Part shown: positions 1-7,139 of the stretch, piece by piece | Layout of the letters: the number at the start of each line of letters is the position of its first letter | How positions within the stretch are numbered: the first letter of the stretch is position 1 | NCBI GenBank assembly: GCA_964609385.1 | Contig: CAZSSM010000092.1 | Coordinates: forward strand, 1 to 26,219 | Length of the DNA: 26,219 nucleotides | DNA from: CAZSSM01 sp964609385 | GTDB lineage: Bacteria; Planctomycetota; Planctomycetia; Isosphaerales; Isosphaeraceae | Direction of reading: 5' to 3' | Notes under the pieces: model-generated | Told to the model about the DNA's origin: nothing | Database searches by the model: none | The model's input: only the letters and a program-made list of their open reading frames with translations | Program-made: the position numbers and the translations under genes

Positions 1-209
1 CCGTTTAGGGGCCTGAGCAGCGTACTCTTGCCGGCGCCATTTGGGCCAACCAGCGCGACCCGTTCCCCACGCCTCACGCTCAAATCGATGCCCCGCAGCG
101 CCTCACGACCGTCAGGATAGCGGTAGGACAATCCCCGCAACAGGATCTCCGAGGACGGATCGGGCGATCGCTCGGGCTCGTCGCGTTCTGGGGAGATCGG
201 GTCGGGCAT
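1..209 (-). CDS. cbiO: Cobalt/nickel ECF transporter ATPase CbiO (N-terminal part, cut by window edge)
   Basis: ATP-binding subunit of an energy-coupling-factor metal importer; it would hydrolyse ATP on the cytoplasmic face and drive CbiQ/CbiM. About 69 codons are visible. After an acidic, proline-rich N-terminus of about 20 residues comes an ABC beta-strand region with the A-loop motif SYRYPDG (residues 28-34) and a perfect Walker A, GPNGAGKST (residues 55-63). The Q-loop, signature and Walker B motifs lie outside the window. The ATG at 207-209 is the only ATG in frame upstream of the domain, but no good Shine-Dalgarno precedes it. It starts 65 nt after an Rpn-like gene and not directly after cbiQ, so it may be translated from a long shared transcript. 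The identity as CbiO, and not another ABC ATPase, rests on the A-loop form and on cbiM and cbiQ upstream on the same strand. Confidence 0.85.
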   Translation of the reverse strand, partial: MPDPISPERDEPERSPDPSSEILLRGLSYRYPDGREALRGIDLSVRRGERVALVGPNGAGKSTLLRPLN

Positions 210-274
210 GGAAGGTTCGTCGTCCGGGCGGCTCAGAGCTTGATGGCACGGGTCGGCATGCGTTTGGATGGCGG

Positions 275-1546
275 TCAACCGTCCGTCTCGGGCGGCGGAT
301 CGCTCGGCCTCGAATCATCAGTCGATGTCGATGTCAGCATGCGGACGACTTGGTCCCAGCGATCGGACGTGAGGACCGCATCGATGGCCGCATCGAGACG
401 GTCCAGGTCCTCACAGGCGGTCACCTGTTGCCGAGCCACCTCATCGGGTGCTCCGAGGCGTTTCGAGCCGATCCGCAGCAGTTGTCGGCGGCTCGTGTTT
501 AAGGCCCCTTCCTGCTGACCTCGTTGCAACCCTTCCTGAACGCCTTGTTCACGCCCCTCCTGAATGCCTTGCTCACGTCCTTCCTGGACGCCTTGCTCAC
601 GTCCCTCCTGGATTCCTCGTTGCAACCCTTCCTGAACGCCTTGCTCACGTCCCTCCTGAATGCCTTGTCGACGTCCTTCTTCAAGACCTTGTTGATGCCC
701 TTGATTTCTCCAATACCAGAAGGTCATCGATTCTCTGACGTCGATCATGCTGAGGGCCTCCTCCAAGAGGGGTCGCAGTTTGTCCCGATCGCGCCGCATT
801 CCCAACAGGATCAGGGCGTACTCCAGGATCCTTTGACGCTCCTCGACCGACTCGAGTTCGTGATGGAGCCGTTGGTTGATGCGTCCGACCAGGTCGGGGA
901 TGTCGACGTCTTGGAGGTCACAGGCCCCGATCAACGGGAGCATCGTCAGAGGACCTTCGAGCAGTGTCTCAGCCGAGATCTCCCAGAGCTTGATCACGAC
1001 ATAGCGGAAGGTCGAGATGAGGGTTGTGGTTGCCTCCCCCTCCTGGCTGTCCTCGGGATCAGACTCGTCGGTCGTACAATAATATCCTTGGAGGGGACGA
1101 GGACGATCCAGGATGGGCCGGCCGAGCCGTTGTTCCTCCTCCTGAATCTGCTGTTCCTTGTCGAAAACGCGCTGGGGCGGTTTATCGAGCATCAGCACGA
1201 CACAGCGTGTCACGCACGGACGATCGTCGGTACCGTGCTCGCGGTTGAGCAAGGCGGCGTATTCGCTGAGCCGTTCGCCCATCCGGTCATCATGGCGCAA
1301 CTGCAATTCGAAATGGACCAGTCGGGTCTTCTCCGGACCGCTGGGCAGCTTGTAGACCGAGTCGACCTGACGCTCGAGGGTCCGAGGCAGCGCGCTGTCG
1401 AGGACCTCGGGTGTACCGGAACACGGGATCCGGCCGAACTCGATGAATGGGATGGGATCGTCGTTGATGAGGCTCTTGAGCGTGACGTCGAAGGGTTTCT
1501 CGCCGCGTCGGGGCAGGTTGGGTTGGTCTCTTCGAGGTCGCGCCAT
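275..1546 (-). CDS. Rpn-family / PD-(D/E)XK nuclease-like protein with C-terminal repeat tail
   Basis: Predicted 423-residue protein resembling the Rpn (recombination-promoting nuclease, putative transposase) type of PD-(D/E)XK protein common in planctomycetes and cyanobacteria. Near the N-terminus is a FDVTLKSL opening (19-26), then an Asp in VDSVYK (D62), then HFELQLRHD, where E80 and Q82 match the family's E-x-Q core, followed by R92 and Y96. The C-terminal third is a charged coiled-coil-like tail built of 8-residue EGREQGVQ-type repeats, then a DUF4351-like segment. The ATG at 1546 precedes MARPRRDQ and the conserved region. The frame stays open up to a TTG at 1717 that overlaps the cbiQ stop (TTGA), so a longer, translationally coupled form with 57 extra residues is possible. 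It lies between cbiQ and cbiO on the same strand. Nuclease activity is inferred from the family only. Confidence 0.75.
   Translation of the reverse strand: MARPRRDQPNLPRRGEKPFDVTLKSLINDDPIPFIEFGRIPCSGTPEVLDSALPRTLERQVDSVYKLPSGPEKTRLVHFELQLRHDDRMGERLSEYAALLNREHGTDDRPCVTRCVVLMLDKPPQRVFDKEQQIQEEEQRLGRPILDRPRPLQGYYCTTDESDPEDSQEGEATTTLISTFRYVVIKLWEISAETLLEGPLTMLPLIGACDLQDVDIPDLVGRINQRLHHELESVEERQRILEYALILLGMRRDRDKLRPLLEEALSMIDVRESMTFWYWRNQGHQQGLEEGRRQGIQEGREQGVQEGLQRGIQEGREQGVQEGREQGIQEGREQGVQEGLQRGQQEGALNTSRRQLLRIGSKRLGAPDEVARQQVTACEDLDRLDAAIDAVLTSDRWDQVVRMLTSTSTDDSRPSDPPPETDG
509..700 (-). repeat. Eight tandem 24-bp repeats inside the Rpn-like gene
   Basis: Units of 24 bp begin at 509, 533, 557, 581, 605, 629, 653 and 677. 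On the plus strand each reads roughly TTCCTGAACGCCTTGCTCAC followed by GTCC, with substitutions and no length change. Each encodes one EGREQGVQ-like octapeptide on the minus strand. The exact 24-bp register makes copy-number change by slippage or recombination possible without breaking the frame. The last two units (653-700) are the most divergent. Confidence 0.9.
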
Positions 1547-1713
1547 GACGGGAGAACCTTGCGGATCGGGCCGATCAGGGGTCGGTCCTGACAGAAAGGA
1601 AACGCGGAGAAAATCCCAGATGTTGGTCGGGTCTCGGTGTCGCTTGGAAGGCCGACGTGCGAGTTCGGTCGGCTCCAGACTCGGCGCCGAGGTTTGTCGA
1701 TGTCGGGACCGGT

Positions 1714-2448
1714 TCAAGGATCGACCGACATGAACTCGTCGAGTCCGGTCGGCTTCGGCTGGGCCGGGTCGGGGGTGTCATCGCCGAGGGTCCGGAACTG
1801 GCCGTCCCAGCCTCGAGCCAGCATCGCAGCGTAAACGCGCTCTCCGCGCTCGACACTCCGGAGCATCAGCAGGCCCATCATCGAGGCCAGGCCGGGGATC
1901 TGTCCGAGCCCCGTCCGGCCGAACCGCCGGGCCTCACGCGCTTGGAGCATCCGCGTCAGCTCCTCGCCCAGCAAGGTCAGGTGGCGCGCCATCACTTCCA
2001 AGATCGCGACCAGGACCCGAGGCGCCCGCAATCGTCGGAGCGCTGAGAGCAAGTCCAGCCAGGCCGTCGTCTGTGAGAGCAGGACCAAGCTCAGTACAGC
2101 CAGACCGTTCTTGGCCACCAACGCCAGCAAGACCCCGGCATAGCCCAGCGTCGCCCGATCGGGGTGGCCTTGCGCGGCGGCCAAGGCGAAGACGAGCACG
2201 ACCACCAGCAGGCTCAACCAACGTCGAAGCACGATCACCGGGTCCAGGCCCGAGAGGCCAGCGAAGAAGCTCAGGACCAGGGCCAGTCCGATCAGGACCA
2301 TCGGGGCCGTTGGCGGGGTCAGCACCGCCACCAGCACGAGGCCCAGCACCACCACGATCTTGATCCGCGCATCGAGCCGTTGCATCGGGCCGCTCGCCTG
2401 GGAAGGCGAGGCGCCCCACGCCCCGGTTGCGGCCAGATCAAGCCGCAT
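1714..2448 (-). CDS. cbiQ: ECF transporter transmembrane (T) component CbiQ
   Basis: Membrane coupling subunit of a cobalt/nickel ECF importer, 244 residues, a usual length for CbiQ. Hydrophobic stretches lie near residues 30-65, 75-92, 103-126 and 184-197. The two coupling helices that contact the ATPase carry the family's Ala-Arg-Gly-type motifs: ARE at 170-172 in RMLQAREARRFG, and ARG at 211-213 in MLARGWDG. The region PMQRLDARIK (21-30) is the typical start of the family. The ATG at 2448 lies inside the end of cbiM (11-bp overlap), so translation is probably coupled. The stop at 1714 overlaps the possible upstream TTG start of the Rpn-like gene. Confidence 0.93.
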   Translation of the reverse strand: MRLDLAATGAWGASPSQASGPMQRLDARIKIVVVLGLVLVAVLTPPTAPMVLIGLALVLSFFAGLSGLDPVIVLRRWLSLLVVVLVFALAAAQGHPDRATLGYAGVLLALVAKNGLAVLSLVLLSQTTAWLDLLSALRRLRAPRVLVAILEVMARHLTLLGEELTRMLQAREARRFGRTGLGQIPGLASMMGLLMLRSVERGERVYAAMLARGWDGQFRTLGDDTPDPAQPKPTGLDEFMSVDP

Positions 2449-3466
2449 GGGTCGTCATCTCCGCCGAAGACGCCTCGACGAGAGACGGCCGGCTGAAGAC
2501 GCGTCCCAGCAAAAGGCCCGATCCGAAGACTGCCAAGGTGCCCAGCACGCCGGCCAATGCCGTGGCCGCCGCCGCATATTTCAAGCCCGGCCAGGCATAG
2601 TCGGGGACCGGCGCGGCCAACCACGATTCCCCCTCGATCGAGAGTTGGAGTCGCTCGCCGCCCCACTCCAAGCCGTCCGGATTGGCGCTGGCCAGCGGAC
2701 TCAGGAACGCCGCCACGGCCAAGGCGATCGCCAGGCCCCCCATGATCGCCTGGCCCTGGCGAGCCAAGCGTCGACGGCCGGCCGAACTCCCAATCCATCC
2801 CGACCCCGATGGGATGGCCTCGGGCATCTGACGGGGATCGGGGACCAGGTCGGGTCGGGTCGCCAGCACGGTCTGGACGACCAGGCCGGTCAGAGCCGCC
2901 TCCAACACGCCGATCCCCGAGTGGACCAGCATCATCCAGGTCAGGATCGAACCGAAGTGGACGACCCGATCGCCCAGCGACAGCTCGACCGCCGCCGCCG
3001 CTGCGCTGAGCAGGACCGTAAACCAGGCCGCGGCCATCGACGCCAGCACGATCCCATGTCGACCCCCAATGAGCCGAGTCAAGGGCGCATAGATGATCCA
3101 GCCGATCAGGCAACCGATCAGGCCCATATTGATGAGGTTCGCCCCCCAGGCGGTCACTCCGCCGTCGGCGAAGAGCAAGCACTGGACCATCAGGACCGTC
3201 CCCATGGCGACCACGCCGCCCCAAGGTCCCAGGAGGACCACGGCCAGGACCCCGCCGAGCAGGTGCCCCGAGACCGCCGCGACGCCCAAGGGGATGTTGA
3301 TCATCTGCGCCGCGAAGAGGAACGCGGCGGTCGTGCCCAACAACACCACGGCCCGGTCACGCCAACAATCACGGAGTCGCCAGAGCCCGTAGCTGAAACC
3401 CAAGGCGCCCACCAACGTCGTTGCCGCCGCCACGCGCGGATCCATAATCGCGTCGGGAATGTGCAT
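2438..3466 (-). CDS. cbiM: Cobalt/nickel transporter substrate-binding membrane protein CbiM fused to a PDGLE (CbiN/NikN-like) domain
   Basis: Substrate-specific (S) component, 342 residues, in the cytoplasmic membrane. The mature N-terminus MHIPDAIMD has His2, which in this family inserts into the protein and coordinates Co2+ or Ni2+; further family motifs are SGHLLGG with H68 (66-72), LGPW (79-82), and DGGVTAWGANLINMG (101-115). From about residue 238 a second module begins, with a helix, PDGLEW at 263-268, and a final helix near 297-322. This is the PDGLE domain usually supplied by CbiN or NikN, so the M and N parts are fused. The start is fixed because His2 must be the second residue. Cobalt versus nickel cannot be decided from sequence. 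It is the first gene of the operon, with a 197-nt leader. Confidence 0.93.
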   Translation of the reverse strand: MHIPDAIMDPRVAAATTLVGALGFSYGLWRLRDCWRDRAVVLLGTTAAFLFAAQMINIPLGVAAVSGHLLGGVLAVVLLGPWGGVVAMGTVLMVQCLLFADGGVTAWGANLINMGLIGCLIGWIIYAPLTRLIGGRHGIVLASMAAAWFTVLLSAAAAAVELSLGDRVVHFGSILTWMMLVHSGIGVLEAALTGLVVQTVLATRPDLVPDPRQMPEAIPSGSGWIGSSAGRRRLARQGQAIMGGLAIALAVAAFLSPLASANPDGLEWGGERLQLSIEGESWLAAPVPDYAWPGLKYAAAATALAGVLGTLAVFGSGLLLGRVFSRPSLVEASSAEMTTHAA

Positions 3467-3496
3467 GGTCGCATGCCTTGAACACGGGGATCAACC

Positions 3497-3534
3497 GGCC
3501 GATCCCGTATTACCGATCGGCCCGTTCGTATTAC
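3497..3534. promoter_or_regulatory. Candidate operator or leader hairpin upstream of cbiM
   Basis: Two overlapping symmetric patterns lie 31-68 nt before the cbiM start. GGCCGATC (3497-3504) and GATCGGCC (3515-3522) form a perfect 8-bp inverted repeat with a 10-bp spacer. CGTATTAC occurs twice in direct orientation, at 3506-3513 and 3527-3534, exactly 21 bp (two helical turns) apart. The first copy lies mostly in the inverted-repeat spacer. Such arrangements suit a metal-responsive repressor (NikR-like or other) or an RNA hairpin in the leader. No regulator gene is in the window, so the assignment is an inference from symmetry and position. Confidence 0.35.
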
Positions 3535-3663
3535 GCCGTGACCATCATAACCGCGCCCGAACCCGCCTGAGAACCACCCGCTCCCGATGACTTCTCGAAC
3601 CTTCCACGCCATACCCACAGTGGCCTAGTCCCCGCTCACGCCCGGAGATTGCTTCGATCGGGT

Positions 3664-5721
3664 TTACGTCGGAAGGGTCGTCCGATCCGAGAAGGCTTGA
3701 ACCACCGCGGCGGGGGCGCTGTCTTCGCGGAACCGAGCGGATGACTGATCCACGAGGGTGTTGAATCGTTTTGTGTTAGTTTGATTGTTTAATAAGTCGA
3801 ACTTGTCAAAGACGTCGGCGATCCGGCACGTGTAATAGTTCAGCATTGGGTTGGATAAGGCGGCCAGGCGATTCGGATCGACCTGGGCCTTCTCGTTGAT
3901 TCCCAACGAACTGAAGACGCGGTTGATGAGCTTGTCGTCGAGTTTCGGGGGGATCTCCCGGACCAGTTTCCGATCCAGGTCGATCTCCTTGCGGGCTTTC
4001 GTCTCGAACATGAGCCGGGCGAAGGCATAGGCCATATAGAGGGGGTGCGACCGCCCGAGCCGCGAATGGACGAACGCCTCGAGCACATCCAACTTCGACG
4101 TGTCGATGGTGTCCGTGCCCCAGAGGCATAGGTAGCGTTGGACCGACTCGTCGAAGGTCGGCACGACGAGGTCTTCCAACTCGCGCGTGGGGTAGCGCAC
4201 GAAGAGTTCCATGACGTTTGAATAGAACGAATCCTCGTTGATCTCGTGGATGGCCTGGATTCGATATCGGCCGGGTTCCATGAACGTGAATCCCCGTCGC
4301 GCATCGAAGGCCAGCGAGACGTCCTCATAGATCGCGGGGCGACGCTCCGGGTGCATCTCGATTTCGCGATCCTTGGTACAGCGATACCAGCATGGCGAAT
4401 AGAAGTGGAATTGGCCGTTGGGTCGTTGGATGAGGTACTGGGTCGTCACATGGACCGGGTCCAGGGTATCCGATCCGGGCAAGGCCTCTCGGGTCAAGTT
4501 CCGGAGCACGGATTCCAGATGGACCGGCTCACCGAACTCGAACATTGCCCGACGCGACTTCGGGCTTACTCGAATTTCCAGGCGGTAATCGAGTCGTGCG
4601 CTGGCTCGCTCGAATCCGATCGGCGTCCGATCCAAGACGCCCCCGCCCGAGCCGAACGGAGCGCCGCCCATGACGACTTCCTCCAGATGGCCGTGCCGGA
4701 GGAACCGGAGTTCGTCCTCGTCGAAGGACCAGCCGAATCGCGTCCAGTAGGCGTCCGAGCCTTGCTGCGACCCGTGCCGGAACTCGTGCGGATAGTTCAT
4801 GAAGGACGTCGAGCGTCGACGGAGGCCCCCCGGTTTGACCGGATCGAAGGGGTGGAGCAGGTTAAAGGCATGTCCCAGTTCGTGGACGGCCGTCCGAAGA
4901 TACTCGCGTCGGTACTCGAGGTCGTCAGGGCGACCCGCGAAGTGCTGCGCGATCGTCGAATGGAAGACCGCCACGCCCTGTCGCTGACGGTTGTCCTGAT
5001 AATCGAACATGATGCCCGAGGTCGCGGGGTCTCGGAACTCGGTCGCGATCAGGAAGTAGATCTCCCAGCCGATCTGGCGGCGATCGAAGTTGCTGAAATG
5101 CTGGACCATGAAGTCGTGCAACTCTTGCTCGTCCCAGCGCGACCCGGCTCCCAACGGCATCGGCAGGACCCTGTCGATGCCCGAGGCCACGACGATCCCC
5201 GCGTCGCGCATCAGCGACGTGATCGTTCGACGGACCGACCCGTCTTCGAAGGGTTCGACCGGTTCGGTCCCCTGGATCATGTCGATCTCGACCCGGACCT
5301 CGCGGAACAGGTCGCTCTCTTGCTGATCGATCTGGATGGCATAGCGGTAGAGGGTCTCCCTGTCGCGGAGGATCAGGACCGCCCGGTGCGGATCGATTTC
5401 GAGATCACCGGTAGTCGAAAGCGTGATCGTCAGGTCGCCGGGCAGTTCGGCCGGGCGACGGTTCAGGCGGTTCCGATAGACGACCGAGGCCTGAATTTCG
5501 TTGCGGTCCGGGAAGAATTGCGGATCGCGGGCATGGACCGTCCCGGCAAATCTCCTGAAAGAATACTCCTCCTCGAACATATCGATACTGATCATGTTCG
5601 AAGCCGACCGAGTCGCAATATCTGAAGTCTCGTCGGTTGCGCCGTCCTCGCGAAGATCGAATCGAACGATGTACTTCAGGTTCCCGGAGTAGCCGAGGAA
5701 CGTCCCCCGAGGTCGCGGCAT
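3664..5721 (-). CDS. Metzincin-like zinc metalloprotease, 685 residues, no signal peptide
   Basis: Probable zinc-dependent endopeptidase. The catalytic motif HELGHAFNLLH (residues 280-290 from this start) supplies three His ligands spaced as in metzincins (HExxHxxxxxH), with catalytic Glu; the usual Gly before the third His is Asn or Leu here. Eighteen residues later SFMNYP (307-312) matches a metzincin Met-turn. A region of about 270 residues precedes the motif and about 395 follow it; the latter looks beta-rich (375-520) and then helical (530-685), with no family I recognise. No signal peptide or membrane segment is visible, so it may act inside the cell or leave by a non-Sec route. The frame opens at a TTG (5757), but ATG 5721 has a GGAG seven bases upstream and is preferred. 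It stands alone between cbiM and the divergent lipoprotein genes. Substrate unknown. Confidence 0.75.
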   Translation of the reverse strand: MPRPRGTFLGYSGNLKYIVRFDLREDGATDETSDIATRSASNMISIDMFEEEYSFRRFAGTVHARDPQFFPDRNEIQASVVYRNRLNRRPAELPGDLTITLSTTGDLEIDPHRAVLILRDRETLYRYAIQIDQQESDLFREVRVEIDMIQGTEPVEPFEDGSVRRTITSLMRDAGIVVASGIDRVLPMPLGAGSRWDEQELHDFMVQHFSNFDRRQIGWEIYFLIATEFRDPATSGIMFDYQDNRQRQGVAVFHSTIAQHFAGRPDDLEYRREYLRTAVHELGHAFNLLHPFDPVKPGGLRRRSTSFMNYPHEFRHGSQQGSDAYWTRFGWSFDEDELRFLRHGHLEEVVMGGAPFGSGGGVLDRTPIGFERASARLDYRLEIRVSPKSRRAMFEFGEPVHLESVLRNLTREALPGSDTLDPVHVTTQYLIQRPNGQFHFYSPCWYRCTKDREIEMHPERRPAIYEDVSLAFDARRGFTFMEPGRYRIQAIHEINEDSFYSNVMELFVRYPTRELEDLVVPTFDESVQRYLCLWGTDTIDTSKLDVLEAFVHSRLGRSHPLYMAYAFARLMFETKARKEIDLDRKLVREIPPKLDDKLINRVFSSLGINEKAQVDPNRLAALSNPMLNYYTCRIADVFDKFDLLNNQTNTKRFNTLVDQSSARFREDSAPAAVVQAFSDRTTLPT

Positions 5722-5882
5722 CGGTCGGCTCCGTTGGACGTTGAGGACATCGGGCAATAATCAACCAAGGCAAGTGTGTCATAGAGAAAGTCAAGGAGGT
5801 GGGCGACAAGGCTTCGGCGTAGGGCGATCATGTCGGATGTGCCCGATTCAACTTTTTTGGCGGCCTGGGCCGATAACTGGAC

Positions 5883-5912
5883 TTGACATCCGACGCATCG
5901 TCGATCTAGGGG
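5883..5912 (+). promoter_or_regulatory. Candidate sigma70-type promoter for the lipoprotein pair
   Basis: A perfect -35 box TTGACA (5883-5888) is followed, after 18 bases, by a weak -10 candidate TAGGGG (5907-5912), about 55 nt before the ATG of the first lipoprotein. The -35 match is striking for this GC content, but the -10 is poor. Confidence 0.35.
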
Positions 5913-5967
5913 CCGCCCCCCTGGCCAATGCGCGATCACCGTCCCCCGGTTGAAAGGACTCGACATC

Positions 5968-7029
5968 ATGGTTCGATCCGATCGCCTTGAAGAGCATGCG
6001 CGACGGGTCCGATCCCGACCCGCCCTCGTCTGCCTTCTCGGGCTGGGGCTTCTGGTCGGGACGGCCGGCTGTGCCAACCTCGTGACCAAGAAGGTCCCGC
6101 TCGAGGCCCGACTCTCGGGCAAGGACGAGCATCATCACGGGTTCCGCTACTACCTGCCGCGCCCCTATATCGTGGTCTCCGAACCGGTCACGCTCTCCCG
6201 AGATTTCGAGGTCGGCAACCTAGTCCGGCGCTTGAATCATTCCGACACGCTTTACATGGAATTTTCCGAGCAGGTGGATGGGACGGCCGACCATCAACTT
6301 CGTTACGATCGACTCGACGGCAGCCCAGCCGATCCTTCCCTCAACCCGGGGGACTTCGAAAAGGTCTCGATGGCCGAAGTCGAGGGGCCAGCGCGTGACG
6401 TGATCCTCCGCACCTCTGCGACGATGCTCCAGCCGACCGAGATCTTCGACGACGTGGTCCCCCGAGACAGATCGAACATGACGGGGGGATTCCTCTCCCT
6501 GGATCAACTCGCCAATTACTTCCAGGTCGTCGATCCGATCGAGGCGCCGCCCGACGCCTTCCAGGTTGTCCAACTGCCCGACTTCGAGGAGCAGATGGCC
6601 ATCGAGGACCGCAACTTCGCGGCCTACTCCAAGTACGATCTCCAGTTCGCTGACGGTTGGCAACTGCGGTCAGTCAACAGCAACGTCGATGCGACCGAGA
6701 CCGCCGTCCGCGCCTTCCAGAGCATTTCCAACGCGATTGGAGTCGCTGCGTCGCTCGAGGCTGAGGAACTCAACACGCTCCCGCTCACGCCCGAGGAGAT
6801 CGCGCGTCAAGGGGCCGATCCGAGGTCTGGCTTACCCGGAGAGAATCCCAAGGTCGTCCGCGTCGTCAAGCGCCTGATCCCCCCGGGACTCTACCGCCTC
6901 AACAAGACCTCGGAGATCCATCCCCACGCCGCCGATGCGGTCAACTTTGGACTGCTCGGCGACCTCGGATTCCCGATCGAGACCGAGCAGAAGTACTTCG
7001 TTGTCAACGACTCGCCCGACTCGAACTGA
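5968..7029 (+). CDS. Outer-envelope lipoprotein of unknown function (first of a tandem paralogous pair)
   Basis: Predicted 353-residue lipoprotein. The N-terminus has charged residues, a hydrophobic core (about 18-30) and a lipobox ending in GTAGC, with the lipidated Cys near residue 35. I recognise no named domain. It shares several blocks with the next gene: HGFRYYLPRPYIVV just after the lipobox region, PDFEEQMA then DLQFADGWQL in the middle, and VVKRLIPPGLYRLNK near the C-terminus. An AAAGGA at 5953-5958 lies nine bases before the ATG at 5968, which is preferred over the TTG at 5950. It is followed after 110 nt by its paralogue on the same strand, so the two are probably one transcription unit. 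A structural role at the cell surface is possible, but there is no direct evidence. Confidence 0.8.
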   Translation: MVRSDRLEEHARRVRSRPALVCLLGLGLLVGTAGCANLVTKKVPLEARLSGKDEHHHGFRYYLPRPYIVVSEPVTLSRDFEVGNLVRRLNHSDTLYMEFSEQVDGTADHQLRYDRLDGSPADPSLNPGDFEKVSMAEVEGPARDVILRTSATMLQPTEIFDDVVPRDRSNMTGGFLSLDQLANYFQVVDPIEAPPDAFQVVQLPDFEEQMAIEDRNFAAYSKYDLQFADGWQLRSVNSNVDATETAVRAFQSISNAIGVAASLEAEELNTLPLTPEEIARQGADPRSGLPGENPKVVRVVKRLIPPGLYRLNKTSEIHPHAADAVNFGLLGDLGFPIETEQKYFVVNDSPDSN

Positions 7030-7139
7030 TCGGCCCCCCTCGACTCGGCGGATCGGCCCTGACCCGAGGTGATTCGCCATCGCCGGAGTTGCGGACCGAG
7101 CCCAGATCGCGGGATCAGATCGAACAGGAGTGACCCAGG

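Noticed and set aside
524..1591. Long plus-strand open frame opposite the Rpn-like gene
   Set aside because: It is a shadow of the minus-strand gene, kept open by the 24-bp in-register repeats and high GC; its translation has no family pattern, while the minus-strand frame has clear family motifs.
2319..3224. 301-codon minus frame overlapping cbiM and cbiQ
   Set aside because: Gly/Arg/Asp-rich shadow in a different frame of the same strand; cbiM and cbiQ motifs are in the other frames.
4246..5625. 459-codon plus-strand open frame opposite the metzincin-like gene
   Set aside because: Antisense shadow; the minus frame holds HExxH and the Met-turn with a good Shine-Dalgarno.
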